NCBI GenBank assembly: GCA_016713105.1
Contig: JADJPS010000018.1
Location: forward strand, 1 to 64,000
Source: Devosia sp.
GTDB lineage: Bacteria > Pseudomonadota > Alphaproteobacteria > Rhizobiales > Devosiaceae
DNA: 64,000 nt
Direction: 5' to 3'
Position 1 is the first letter of the stretch, and each line of letters opens with the position of its first letter. Below are positions 54,420-64,000 of this stretch, one piece after another. A program made the translations under genes and the position numbers. The notes beneath the pieces were generated by a model. The model ran no database searches, was not told the origin of the DNA, and worked only from the letters and a program-made list of their open reading frames with translations.

Positions 54420-54433
54420 TTGTTCCAGAACAA
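54420..54433. promoter_or_regulatory. CRP/FNR-family palindrome upstream of ubiT
   Basis: TTGTTCCAGAACAA, a perfect inverted repeat of six-base arms around CA, with the TTG-N8-CAA layout of FNR/FixK/NnrR sites. It is 57 bases before the ubiT start, which fits activation under low oxygen or nitric oxide. The remainder of 54364-54688 has no gene. Confidence 0.6.
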
Positions 54434-54688
54434 AGACTCCGGCCTTCTGACGAGGCACGGGGCGCCGCAATGACCGAAGCGGATCTGGGCAGATCTGTCG
54501 TGCAGTGGGGCCGATCATGCGGGTGTTGAGCCCAAGCTCCGGATCGAGCACCTCGCGGAGCGAGGCGCTCAGGCCTGGGTCGAGAGACGGCAGTGTCGGC
54601 ATGTCGCTGGTCCCGGTGAACGCCCGGACCTTGATATGGACCCAGCCACCCCGTCTTCGCGCTGCCGCAAGCAGCGACCCGGATCGCT

Positions 54689-56618
<1,930 letters not shown>

Positions 56619-56626
<8 letters not shown>

Positions 56627-57842
56627 TCTCGACCGCCATGGCGATACCCATCCCGCCGCCGATGCACAGCGTCGCAACGCCCCTCTGTACCCCGCGACGG
56701 CGCATCGCGTGCAGCAGCGTCACCAGCAGCCGTCCTCCCGAAGCGCCGATAGGGTGGCCGAGGGCGATGGCGCCGCCGTCGACGTTGACGCGCCCTGGAT
56801 CCAGTCCCAGTTCGGCAACCACTGCGAGGCTCTGCGCCGCGAAGGCCTCGTTGATCTCCCATAGTTCGACGCTGTCGACCGGCCAGTCCGCTCGTTCCAG
56901 CGCCCGCCGGCTGGCCGGAATCGGCCCGAGTCCCATCACCTGCGGATCGATACCCGCCTGGGCCCAGGCCGCGATTCGACCAAGCGGGACCAGCCCTCGT
57001 TGCCGGGCCGCCGCCTCGCGCATCAGAACCAGCGCTGCCGCCCCATCGTTGATGCCGGAGGCGTTGCCTGCCGTCACCGTTCCATCTGCGGCAAATGCCG
57101 GCTTCAGCCTGGAGAGACCCGCCAGGGTCGTGTCGGCGCGCGGATGCTCGTCGACCGCTACGCTGCGGCGCCCACCGCCGCGTTCGATGACCTCTACCGG
57201 GGCGATCTCGTCGTCGAACCGGCCGTCGGCCAGGGCAGCGGCGGCCTTCTGTTGCGAGGCGAGGGCGAACGCATCCTGCGCCTCACGCCCGATGCCGCAG
57301 CGAGCGGCGACGTTCTCTGCGGTCACGCCCATCGGATAGCCGAAGAAGGCGTCCGTCAGTCCGTCCGACATGACCGTATCCAGCATCTGTACGTCGCCAA
57401 GCTTCTTGCCCTGTCGGATAGCTGCGACATGCGGAGCGCGGCTCATGCTCTCCTGGCCGCCTGCGACGACGATGTCGGCCATCCCGGTCATGATCTGCTG
57501 CGCCGCGAGTGCCACGGCACGCAGACCGGACCCGCAGACCTGGTTGACAAGGGCCGCCGGAGCCGCGTCCGGCAGGCCGGCCAGCCTGGCCGCCTGGCGC
57601 GCCGGGTTCATCCCCTGCCCGGCCGTCAGCACCTGCCCGAGGATCACTTCGTCGATCTCCTCTGGCGCCATCCGGACATCGCCGAGCGCCGCCCGGATGG
57701 CGACGCCGCCCAGTTCATGGGCCGCAACCGACCCCAGCGAGCCGTTGAGGGACCCTACCGGCGTGCGGCGGGCGGCGACGATGACGATGGGAGACTGGTT
57801 CAATTCGGCGAGTCCTTGTTCTGCGGGCAGCGTCCTGCTCAT
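56619..57842 (-). CDS. Acetyl-CoA acetyltransferase (thiolase)
   Basis: 407 residues, intact. Nucleophile Cys in LVNQVCGSGLRAVALAAQQI, His in NVDGGAIALGHPIGASGGRL, second Cys in GVATLCIGGGMGIAMAVENV; all thiolase II residues are present. Cleaves acetoacetyl-CoA to two acetyl-CoA in this operon; could also work in the biosynthetic direction for polyhydroxybutyrate. Lies 10 bases after the bdh stop and overlaps the synthetase start. Confidence 0.95.
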
Positions 57843-57852
57843 CCGGCAACGT

Positions 57853-58638
57853 TCATTTCGCGGTCCACCCGCCGTCGATCGATATCGTGCTGCCGGTGAT
57901 CGAGCGTGCCATGTCGCCGCTCAGGTAGATGCACAACTCGGCAACCTCCTCGGGCTGCACGAACGCCTTGGTTGGCTGCGGCCCAAGAAAGATGCTGCGG
58001 ATCACCTCGTCCTCGCTTAGGCCGTGGACCTTGGCCTGGTCCGCCACCTGGGCGGCAACCAGCGGTGTCCATACATAGCCGGGGCAGATGGCGTTGACCG
58101 TCACCCCCTTCTCGGCCACCTCGAGCGCCACGCTCTTGGTGAACCCGACGACGGCGTGCTTGGTCGCGACATAGGCGGACTTGAATGGCGAGGCGCGCAG
58201 CCCGTGTGCCGAGGCGATGTTGATGATCCGCCCCCAGCCCCGCTCCACCATGCCGGGCAGTGCCGTGCGCGTGGTGTGAAACGCCGAATCGAGGGTGATC
58301 GCCACGATGCGGTCCCAGTCGGCCACCGGGAAGGCCTCGACCGGCGCCACTCTCTGGATGCCCGCATTGTTGACCAAGATGTCGAGCCGTCCGAAGGCCG
58401 CTATCGCTGCACCGGCCAGAGCCTGGCTTTCGACCGGGTCGGCGAGATCGGCCCGAAGGTACCGCACCCTGCCGTTGGCAGCCTGCCGGACCGACTCCAC
58501 GACGTCGCCGACATCGGCCTCCGCGGCATGGCTGTTGAGCGCCACGTCGTAGCCCAGTGCCGCGTAGCGCCGCGCGATGGCAAGTCCGATGCCGCTGGTC
58601 GAACCAGTGACCAGTACGGTGCGACCATGCTGCTCCAT
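57853..58638 (-). CDS. 3-hydroxybutyrate dehydrogenase (SDR family)
   Basis: 261 residues. SDR cofactor motif TVLVTGSTSGIGLAIARRYA, NNAG motif ILVNNAGIQRVAPVEAFPVA, catalytic Ser-Tyr-Lys in NIASAHGLRASPFKSAYVAT then KHAVVGFTKS. HGLxAS and C-terminal TGSTISIDGGWTAK fit D-3-hydroxybutyrate dehydrogenases. First gene of the ketone-body operon, 63 bases downstream of a sigma-54-type promoter. Confidence 0.93.
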   Translation of the reverse strand: MEQHGRTVLVTGSTSGIGLAIARRYAALGYDVALNSHAAEADVGDVVESVRQAANGRVRYLRADLADPVESQALAGAAIAAFGRLDILVNNAGIQRVAPVEAFPVADWDRIVAITLDSAFHTTRTALPGMVERGWGRIINIASAHGLRASPFKSAYVATKHAVVGFTKSVALEVAEKGVTVNAICPGYVWTPLVAAQVADQAKVHGLSEDEVIRSIFLGPQPTKAFVQPEEVAELCIYLSGDMARSITGSTISIDGGWTAK

Positions 58639-58700
58639 CTGTCTCTGCCCTTGTCCCCGGGGTCACGCGACTCTGCTGCCCGCCATTCATTGCCCGCCAT

Positions 58701-58715
58701 TCAATTTCCGTGCCA
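58701..58715 (-). promoter_or_regulatory. Sigma-54 (-24/-12) promoter of the ketone-body operon
   Basis: Minus-strand TGGCAC (58715-58710), 5 bases, TTGA (58704-58701): one mismatch to TGGCAC-N5-TTGC, with the required GG and near-GC spacing. It lies between the sigma-54 activator gene and bdh, about 62 bases before the bdh start. Confidence 0.72.
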
Positions 58716-58767
58716 GCCCGCGTACAGCTGGCAAACGGCGCTGGCGGCGGTCAGATCGTCGCAGGCC

Positions 58768-58783
58768 GTCCGGCCTTCCGGAC
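58768..58783. promoter_or_regulatory. Candidate enhancer site for the sigma-54 activator
   Basis: GTCCGGCCTTCCGGAC, a perfect inverted repeat (arms GTCCGG/CCGGAC) about 55 bases upstream of the -24 element. A further TTCCGG half-site follows at 58789-58794. Position and symmetry fit the upstream activating sequence of a Fis-type DNA-binding domain. Confidence 0.5.
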
Positions 58784-58794
58784 AATTCTTCCGG

Positions 58795-60198
58795 TCAAGC
58801 GGACAGGCCGTGACGCTTCAGCTTCTCGTAGAACTGCGATCGCGACACGCCGAGGGCCCTGGCCGCATCGAGCTTTCGGCCACCGCAGCGCTCTAGGGCA
58901 GCGAGGATCGCCGTACGCTCGGCTTCAGCCATCAGTGTGGCAAGCTCCGGCGAGGCGCCGCTGTCGTGGGTTCCCGTTGCCGGCAACGCCGCACGGATGA
59001 GGCCGCTGTCGATACGCTCGCTGGCGGCCATCGCCGCCGCGCGCTCCAGCACGTTGCCCAGTTCGCGGACATTGCCGGGCCAGTCATGCCGCTGCAGCAG
59101 CGACAGGGCCTCGGCATCAATGATCCAGCCCCGCTGGTCCGGGGCGCGTGGCGTCGCCTCAAGCAGTGCCTCGCACAGCACCGCAATATCACCCAGCCGT
59201 TCACGCAGAGGCGGAATGGCAAGGGTCAACACGGCAATCCGGTAGTAGAGGTCCGCCCGGAACTGCCTGGACGCAATGCGAGCCGGCAGATCCTGCGCAG
59301 AGGCCGCAACGATCCGCACATCCACCTTGCGCACCGTGTTCGAGCCGAGCGGCTCGATCTCTCCGTCCTGCAGCACTCGCAGCAGCTTGGACTGGATACC
59401 CAACGGCATGTCCCCGATCTCGTCGAGAAACAACGTGCCACCATGCGCCAGCTCGAACTTGCCTTTCCGCGACTTGCGATCGGCTCCGGTGTAGGCACCG
59501 GGCGCCACCCCGAAGAACTCCGCCTCCAGCAGCGACTCGGGCACGGCCGCCATGTTGACGGCGACGAACGGGCCATCGGCGCGATCGGACTGCTGGTGAA
59601 TGGCATGGGCAAGCAACTCCTTGCCGGTGCCGGTCTCGCCTGTGATCAGGGTCGCCCCGTCGCGCAGCGCGTAGCGTCGTACCTGTGCCTTGAGTTCGCG
59701 CACCGCCGGGCTGGTGCCGACAAAGCTGGAGAGCGTGTACTTGCTGGCGCGCGCCTCGCTGAGCGCCGTCTGGGCGCGGGTCAACTGGCGGCGCAACAGC
59801 GCGAACTTCTCGAGGATCGGAGCGAGGTAGTCGACCCGATCGTAAAAGACAAACCCGATGGCACCGGTCACCGCACCGGTCCCGTCCTTGAGCGGAATGC
59901 GACAGACCACGAGTTGCCGTTCGCCGAACTCCATGATGTCGACGAGCACTGGGCGACCGGTCTCCACCACCCGCCGCATCAGCGAATGCGGGATGACTTG
60001 CTCGACCGGCAGGCCCGACGGATCGAACCCGGGTGCGAGGCCGAGCAGATCGCGGTAGCGCTGGTCGATCCAAGTGATCCGCGCCTCGCGGTCGACAATC
60101 AGGGCACCCTCGAAATAGTCGCGCAGCAGGCCAAAGGCGGCCAGCGCCTGCTCCACATTGGGGCGGTCGAGGGCCGTGGATTCGGCCGTTCCTGTCAT
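58795..60198 (-). CDS. Sigma-54-dependent transcriptional activator (PAS - AAA+ - Fis)
   Basis: 467 residues. The start at 60198 (MTGTAESTALDRPNVEQALA) is chosen over a longer frame to 60285. N-terminal PAS-like sensor (EGALIVDREARITWIDQRYR, VEQVIPHSLMRRVVETGRPV), AAA+ domain with Walker A ITGETGTGKELLAHAI, the sigma-54 contact loop as GAYTGA (usual form GAFTGA), Walker B GGTLFLDEIGDMP, and a Fis-type HTH (GGRKLDAARALGVSRSQFYE). Located immediately upstream of and on the same strand as the ketone-body operon with the matching -24/-12 promoter, so it almost certainly activates that operon in response to a ketone-body signal. Confidence 0.94.
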   Translation of the reverse strand: MTGTAESTALDRPNVEQALAAFGLLRDYFEGALIVDREARITWIDQRYRDLLGLAPGFDPSGLPVEQVIPHSLMRRVVETGRPVLVDIMEFGERQLVVCRIPLKDGTGAVTGAIGFVFYDRVDYLAPILEKFALLRRQLTRAQTALSEARASKYTLSSFVGTSPAVRELKAQVRRYALRDGATLITGETGTGKELLAHAIHQQSDRADGPFVAVNMAAVPESLLEAEFFGVAPGAYTGADRKSRKGKFELAHGGTLFLDEIGDMPLGIQSKLLRVLQDGEIEPLGSNTVRKVDVRIVAASAQDLPARIASRQFRADLYYRIAVLTLAIPPLRERLGDIAVLCEALLEATPRAPDQRGWIIDAEALSLLQRHDWPGNVRELGNVLERAAAMAASERIDSGLIRAALPATGTHDSGASPELATLMAEAERTAILAALERCGGRKLDAARALGVSRSQFYEKLKRHGLSA

Positions 60199-60428
60199 CT
60201 GCCTGGTTCCGGCACTCTGGACGAGCAGCGGACCGTAGCCGTCCGGCACACCGGACGGCAAGGGCCTGCCAGAGTGCGCCGCCATCGGGTTGCATCCATC
60301 GTCCCGCGGTGAAGCAGCTCCGCACTCCCCGAAAGGTAGCGATCGCGTCGACGATGGCGTTCCACAGACCGTCGAGGGACCGGGCGAGCTCCCCGGTCTT
60401 CGGAGGCGCGCCCCTCGACCGACGCTGC

Positions 60429-61562
60429 TCAGATAGCCATGCCCCGCACCAGGCTCTCGTTCACCTCTATGCCAAGCCCCGGACCTTGCGGCATGTCGAC
60501 GAAGCCGTTCCGGTGCCAGATGGGACGGTCGACCAGATCGGTTTGTGCCGGCCCGTAGACAGGCTGCAGCTCCAGCAGATTGCAGGCAGGGCTGGCAAAG
60601 CTGAGCGCCTGGCTGGCGGCGCCGACAATGGCGGTCGAGAAGTTGTGTGCATTGGCCTGACGCCGGGACAGGGCACAGATGTCTGCCGCCTTTACGAAGC
60701 CTGTGATGCCCTCGATCCGACCCGGATCAAGGCCGATCACATCGACAGTGCCGGTATCGACGATCCGCTTGACGCCGCGCGGCGTGGATTCGCGTTCGCC
60801 ATAGGCGATGCGGATGCCCGTCGCGGCGCGCAGGGCGGCATAGCCTTCCGGATCGTCATGGCCCAGCGGCTCTTCCAGCCAGGCCACACCCATCTCCTCA
60901 AAGGCCTTCGCGCGACCGATCGCCGTCGGAATGTCCCAGAAATTGTTGACTCCACAATCGATCATCAGGCTCTTGCCCGGCCCCATGGCCTCGGTCACCT
61001 GGCGTACGAATGCGATGTCCCGGTCCCGATCGAAGCCCAGATGGGCATTGCCATACTTGCCGAACCCCACCTTGGCCCCATGCAGGCCGGTGGCGGTATG
61101 GCCCGCGATCTCCTCGGCCATGTCTTCGATCCGGGCCTTGGTACCATGCAGGCTCGCGATTGCGGGCAACTCGTCCCGCACCGGGCCGCCGAGGAGATCG
61201 AGGACGGACACGCCAAGCATCTTGCCCTTGAGGTCCCACAGCGCGATGTCGATGCCGGAAATGGCAATCGAGGCAATGCCTGCACCAGTACCGTACCACC
61301 AGCTGTGCTTGCGCAGGGCGTGCCAGATCTTCTCGGTATGCAGAGCGCTTTGCCCCACTACCATGGGCGCCATGCCCTCGACGATCTTTGCCGCCGCCAG
61401 CGCGGCCTCTGTGAAGTAAGCGCAGCACTCGCCCCAGCCGACCTGTCCGTCCTCGCCGGTTATCTTGACGAGACAGACCGACCGGAACCGGTTGTGGTCG
61501 GTGGGCTCACGATAGGAAACCGGAATGGCTTCGACCGAGCGGACGGCGGTGTTTCTGGGCAT
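60429..61562 (-). CDS. Mandelate racemase / enolase-superfamily sugar-acid dehydratase
   Basis: 377 residues, start ATG 61562 (MPRNTAVRSVEAIPVSYREP). Barrel residues: Lys in TGLHGAKVGFGKYG, metal ligands Asp in SLMIDCGVNNFWD, Glu in AWLEEPLGHDD and Glu in IAYGERESTPRG, general acid/base His in NAHNFSTAIVGAAS. The Lys/His arrangement indicates the MR subgroup (sugar-acid dehydratases or racemases). It is last in an operon with a dehydrogenase, a Gfo/Idh/MocA protein and an acetoacetate-decarboxylase-like protein. Substrate unknown. The preceding 60199-60428 has no gene. Confidence 0.92.
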   Translation of the reverse strand: MPRNTAVRSVEAIPVSYREPTDHNRFRSVCLVKITGEDGQVGWGECCAYFTEAALAAAKIVEGMAPMVVGQSALHTEKIWHALRKHSWWYGTGAGIASIAISGIDIALWDLKGKMLGVSVLDLLGGPVRDELPAIASLHGTKARIEDMAEEIAGHTATGLHGAKVGFGKYGNAHLGFDRDRDIAFVRQVTEAMGPGKSLMIDCGVNNFWDIPTAIGRAKAFEEMGVAWLEEPLGHDDPEGYAALRAATGIRIAYGERESTPRGVKRIVDTGTVDVIGLDPGRIEGITGFVKAADICALSRRQANAHNFSTAIVGAASQALSFASPACNLLELQPVYGPAQTDLVDRPIWHRNGFVDMPQGPGLGIEVNESLVRGMAI

Positions 61563-61717
61563 CAGCGTCTCATACCTGTCTGTGGGATCCCGACCCGGCA
61601 TCCGGTGTTCCGCCGCACAATCCGACCCGGTGGTACGGCAGACCGCCCCCGCACGGCAGGCGTGTGCCCGATGCCAGCATCGGGAGCGCGGGCCAGGCGC
61701 GGCGCAGGCTCCATGCC

Positions 61718-62479
61718 CTATTCCCCCTTCAGATAATCGAGCAGTACCTTACCCGGTACCAGGGTGAATTCTGCCGCCCAGAAGAACCCGTCCAACATCT
61801 CTCGTACCGGCAGGCGGTGAACCGGGGCCTGGGCGTTTGGGCGCAGCTCAACCGTGTTGGGACCACGCCAGCATTCGGTCACCTTCACGTCCGCCAGGCT
61901 GCGGGAGGTCAGTTGCCGGATCGCAGGGGAACCGTCGATGTGATCGACCGCCTTGAGGTTGATGTTGGTGGCAAAGGGGAAGATTTGCGCCAACTCGCCG
62001 AGGTCGGCCGGCTGCTGCTTGTAGGGCATCGTGCCAGTAACGACGTCGATCCCGTTGCGCTCCACGGAGCCAACGATGAGGTCGCCCCGAAACTCCACCC
62101 TGGGGTTGCCGAGCTTCTTGGGCTGGCCGTGAATCTCGCGGCCATGCGCGACCCCGATGTCCGAAGACAAGAACAGGTAGGGCGAATAGCTACCCACCGC
62201 CTCGCCGGGCAACTCTGCGCCCAACATCACATTGGCCTCGTTGTAGGGGCCAATCCAGCTGGTGTCGTTCATCTGGTAGATGTGGATCATCACTTCGTCA
62301 CCGGTCGGGACCAGCGGCTCCGGCAAGAGTGCCCTGATGGCGCTCTCGTCGGTCCGGTAGACGAGCGTGAGAATACTGCAATCCCGAAATGAAAAGGGAA
62401 AGCTGGGGATCATCGGAGCATCGAGCGGGGTCGAAAAGCCGCCCTTGATGATGTCGCTGCGCTTGGTCTTCCAGGCCAC
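61718..62479 (-). CDS. Acetoacetate decarboxylase-family protein
   Basis: 253 residues, intact. MAWKTKRSDIIKGGFSTPLD at the start; the Schiff-base Lys pair in GREIHGQPKKLGNPRVEFRG, with ELPGEAVGSYSPYLFLSSDI before it, matches the family. Many family members in sugar-acid operons are aldolase/dehydratase-like rather than decarboxylases, so the reaction here is open. Three bases from the Gfo/Idh/MocA stop, so co-transcribed. Confidence 0.9.
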   Translation of the reverse strand: MAWKTKRSDIIKGGFSTPLDAPMIPSFPFSFRDCSILTLVYRTDESAIRALLPEPLVPTGDEVMIHIYQMNDTSWIGPYNEANVMLGAELPGEAVGSYSPYLFLSSDIGVAHGREIHGQPKKLGNPRVEFRGDLIVGSVERNGIDVVTGTMPYKQQPADLGELAQIFPFATNINLKAVDHIDGSPAIRQLTSRSLADVKVTECWRGPNTVELRPNAQAPVHRLPVREMLDGFFWAAEFTLVPGKVLLDYLKGE

Positions 62480-62481
62480 GA

Positions 62482-63525
62482 TCAGACCGCCTCAGCTTTG
62501 CCGGATTTCATCGACCGGTACATCGCATCGAGCACTTCGATGGCCCGCAATCCCACCACGCCATTGGCTTCGATCGTTTTCGCCGTACCCAGGCACACCT
62601 CGGCGAGCCGACTGATCGGCTCGACGGCAGCGTACTGGCCGGCATCCGGCTCCAGATCGAGAATGACGTCGTTCTTGTCGAAACGGCGCAGTTCCATTCG
62701 CGTCCGTTCCATATCGAGGAGCAGCATACCCTCGGTGCCATAGACCCGGATGTCCATCTGGTACGAGCAGTGCTTGGGCACCAGTGCGCTGCCCGAAATG
62801 CTTGCGCGGGCACCGTTTTCGAAGGTCAGCACGGCGGCATCGGTCAGGTCCACATCGGCATCGGACTTCGTGGACAGCGCGTAGACCTGCGTCGGCGCCA
62901 GATTGACCAGCCGGAACATCAGCCCGAGCGAATGGCTGAGTTGACCCCAGCCATAGCCGCCGGCCTTGTCGGGATCCGCCCAGGTCGACTTGTTGGGCTG
63001 GAACATGTGATCGGCCGCTTCCTTCAAGCCGTGGCCGCCGAACAGATCATAAGTGAAAGTGCCCATGTTGCAGGTCACGTGACGCACCTCCCCGACCTTG
63101 CCGTCGGCAATGAGTTGCGCGGCTTCGGTCACGAAGGGTTTGTAGTTCCAGCCGTAGGGGATCAGGATTTCACGCTGCCTTTCGGCCGCCAGTTGCACCA
63201 CTGTGCGGGCATCCTTGGCACTGGTCGTCATCGGCTTGTCGATGAGGACATGGCAGCCAGCCTCTAGCGCGGCGCACGCGTGCTCGAAATGGACCGTGTG
63301 CGGCGAGGTGATGACGACCGCATCCAGCGCCTCGGTTGCCAGCATCTCGCGATAGTCCGTATAGCCCTTTGGTCCCGGGTATCGGGCCAGGATCTCGTCC
63401 AGCGCCGTCCGGTCCCGCCGGTTGATCGCCACGAGCTCGATATCGGCGTGGCTCATCATGGCCGGAACGTAGACTTCCACTCCCCACCATCCGGCGCCAA
63501 TCAGTGCAATTCTTGCCTTTGCCAT
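62482..63525 (-). CDS. Gfo/Idh/MocA-family oxidoreductase
   Basis: 347 residues, intact. Rossmann motif RIALIGAGWWGVEVYVPAMM, the family EKP-like motif as HVLIDKPMTTSAKDARTVVQ (Lys-Pro kept), and a C-terminal alpha/beta domain (WADPDKAGGYGWGQLSHSLG with the usual Gly-Gly and His). NAD(P)-dependent oxidation or reduction of a sugar or cyclitol. In operon with the SDR upstream and the decarboxylase-like gene downstream. Confidence 0.92.
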   Translation of the reverse strand: MAKARIALIGAGWWGVEVYVPAMMSHADIELVAINRRDRTALDEILARYPGPKGYTDYREMLATEALDAVVITSPHTVHFEHACAALEAGCHVLIDKPMTTSAKDARTVVQLAAERQREILIPYGWNYKPFVTEAAQLIADGKVGEVRHVTCNMGTFTYDLFGGHGLKEAADHMFQPNKSTWADPDKAGGYGWGQLSHSLGLMFRLVNLAPTQVYALSTKSDADVDLTDAAVLTFENGARASISGSALVPKHCSYQMDIRVYGTEGMLLLDMERTRMELRRFDKNDVILDLEPDAGQYAAVEPISRLAEVCLGTAKTIEANGVVGLRAIEVLDAMYRSMKSGKAEAV

Positions 63526-63556
63526 TTCTCTCTCCTGGAACTGTGGTGTCGATGGC

Positions 63557-64000
63557 TCACACCATCAATTGACCGCCGTTGACGTGCAATGTTGTGCCGG
63601 TGATGTACCGCGCCCACTCCGAGAGCAGAAACGCGGTGGGAGCCGCCAGTTCCTGTGGCTCGGCGGGTCTTCCCACGGGGATCGTCTTGCAGAACTGCGC
63701 GATATCGGCCTCGCTCATGCCGCCGCGGAACATCGGCGTGTCCACGGCGCCCGGCGAGATGGCATTCACCGTGATGCCATCCGGACCGCCCAGGCGCGCC
63801 ATCGATTTCATCAGGGCCGTCAGGGCCGCCTTGTTCATAGCGTAGTGGGTCGAGCCGAAGGAGCCCCCGGTGAAGGCGCCCTGGCTGGTGTAGAGCACAA
63901 TCCGGCCGCCTCCACCCTGCCGCCGCATCGCTTCCATGGTGGCGCGCGCCAGAAAGAAGACTCCCGTCTGGTTGACGGCAGTGTGCAGTTCGATCTGCTC
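63557..64000 (-). CDS. SDR-family oxidoreductase, C-terminal part (runs off the window)
   Basis: The frame is open to the right edge: EQIELHTAVNQTGVFFLARA, then catalytic Ser in IVLYTSQGAFTGGSFGSTHY with the Tyr and Lys in YAMNKAALTALMKSMARLGG, and the terminal TGTTLHVNGGQLMV. N-terminal cofactor domain lies outside. 31 bases before the Gfo/Idh/MocA start, so first visible gene of the sugar-acid operon. Confidence 0.92.
   Translation of the reverse strand, partial: EQIELHTAVNQTGVFFLARATMEAMRRQGGGGRIVLYTSQGAFTGGSFGSTHYAMNKAALTALMKSMARLGGPDGITVNAISPGAVDTPMFRGGMSEADIAQFCKTIPVGRPAEPQELAAPTAFLLSEWARYITGTTLHVNGGQLMV

Noticed and set aside
58966..61736. Two long plus-strand open frames of 448 and 475 residues
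   Set aside because: Shadows of the sigma-54 activator and the mandelate-racemase-like gene, both with complete catalytic motifs.

Overview
The window reads as chromosomal DNA of a high-GC alphaproteobacterium, most likely a Hyphomicrobiales member of the Devosia type. The evidence is the codon use, the many peptide-type sugar/opine ABC transporter operons, the enolase-superfamily sugar-acid genes, the ubiT/ubiU pair and the gene-family content. No rRNA gene or complete tRNA is present. Many otherwise well-conserved genes carry one or more frame breaks. These occur in unrelated housekeeping-like genes and often compensate each other within a few dozen codons, so many are probably sequence or assembly errors. 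I annotate such genes as one CDS spanning the breaks.

Layout. (1) 1-9215, minus strand: a solute-uptake and catabolic operon with a family-5 substrate-binding protein, a putative glycoside hydrolase with a trimerisation-like domain, DppB/DppC-type permeases, a dual ATPase, a 3-hydroxyisobutyrate-dehydrogenase-like enzyme and a ROK regulator. (2) 9667-10981: an IS3-family element. (3) 10930-24678: a second catabolic locus with a LacI regulator, an enolase-superfamily pair (one with intact catalytic residues, one apparently without), a second OppABCDF system, a tautomerase, L-idonate-dehydrogenase-like, aldo/keto-reductase, fuconolactonase-like, sugar-mutarotase and nitrilase-like genes. A shared 13-bp operator lies in front of both transcription units. 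(4) About 24988-28485: a tRNA 3'-end remnant, an IS1182-type element and an ISNCY-type element with a 9-bp target duplication. (5) 28499-39706: an immunity-like island. A SLOG protein and a two-domain TIR protein run on the minus strand. A plus-strand operon carries a ThsB-like TIR protein, Nmad2, a thymidylate-synthase/Nmad1 fusion, a TylF-type methyltransferase, a protein resembling the helical domain of hypermodified-thymine enzymes, a patatin phospholipase and a TIR-transmembrane-propeller protein. (6) 39880-43000: mobile-element debris and a second, inverted IS3 copy that has truncated an XRE regulator and a DUF1801 gene. (7) 43203-50923: a 1536-residue RTX protein with two repeat classes and its type I secretion ATPase and membrane-fusion protein. 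(8) 50939-54363: a small conserved protein, an SRPBCC/WYL-regulator pair, a PHP protein and anaerobic-ubiquinone genes ubiU (truncated) and ubiT. (9) 54689-60198: a ketone-body operon (3-hydroxybutyrate dehydrogenase, thiolase, acetoacetyl-CoA synthetase) behind a sigma-54-type promoter and its enhancer-binding protein. (10) 60429-64000: a sugar-acid operon (SDR, Gfo/Idh/MocA, acetoacetate-decarboxylase-like, mandelate-racemase-like).

The most notable part is region 5. Genes of predicted nucleotide or DNA-base hypermodification families sit in one apparent operon with a TIR-like NADase-family protein, a patatin lipase and a membrane TIR-propeller protein, and run divergently from a TIR/SLOG pair. 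This combination suggests a composite modification-plus-abortive-infection defence locus. Its substrate, trigger and gene boundaries are inferred, not shown.
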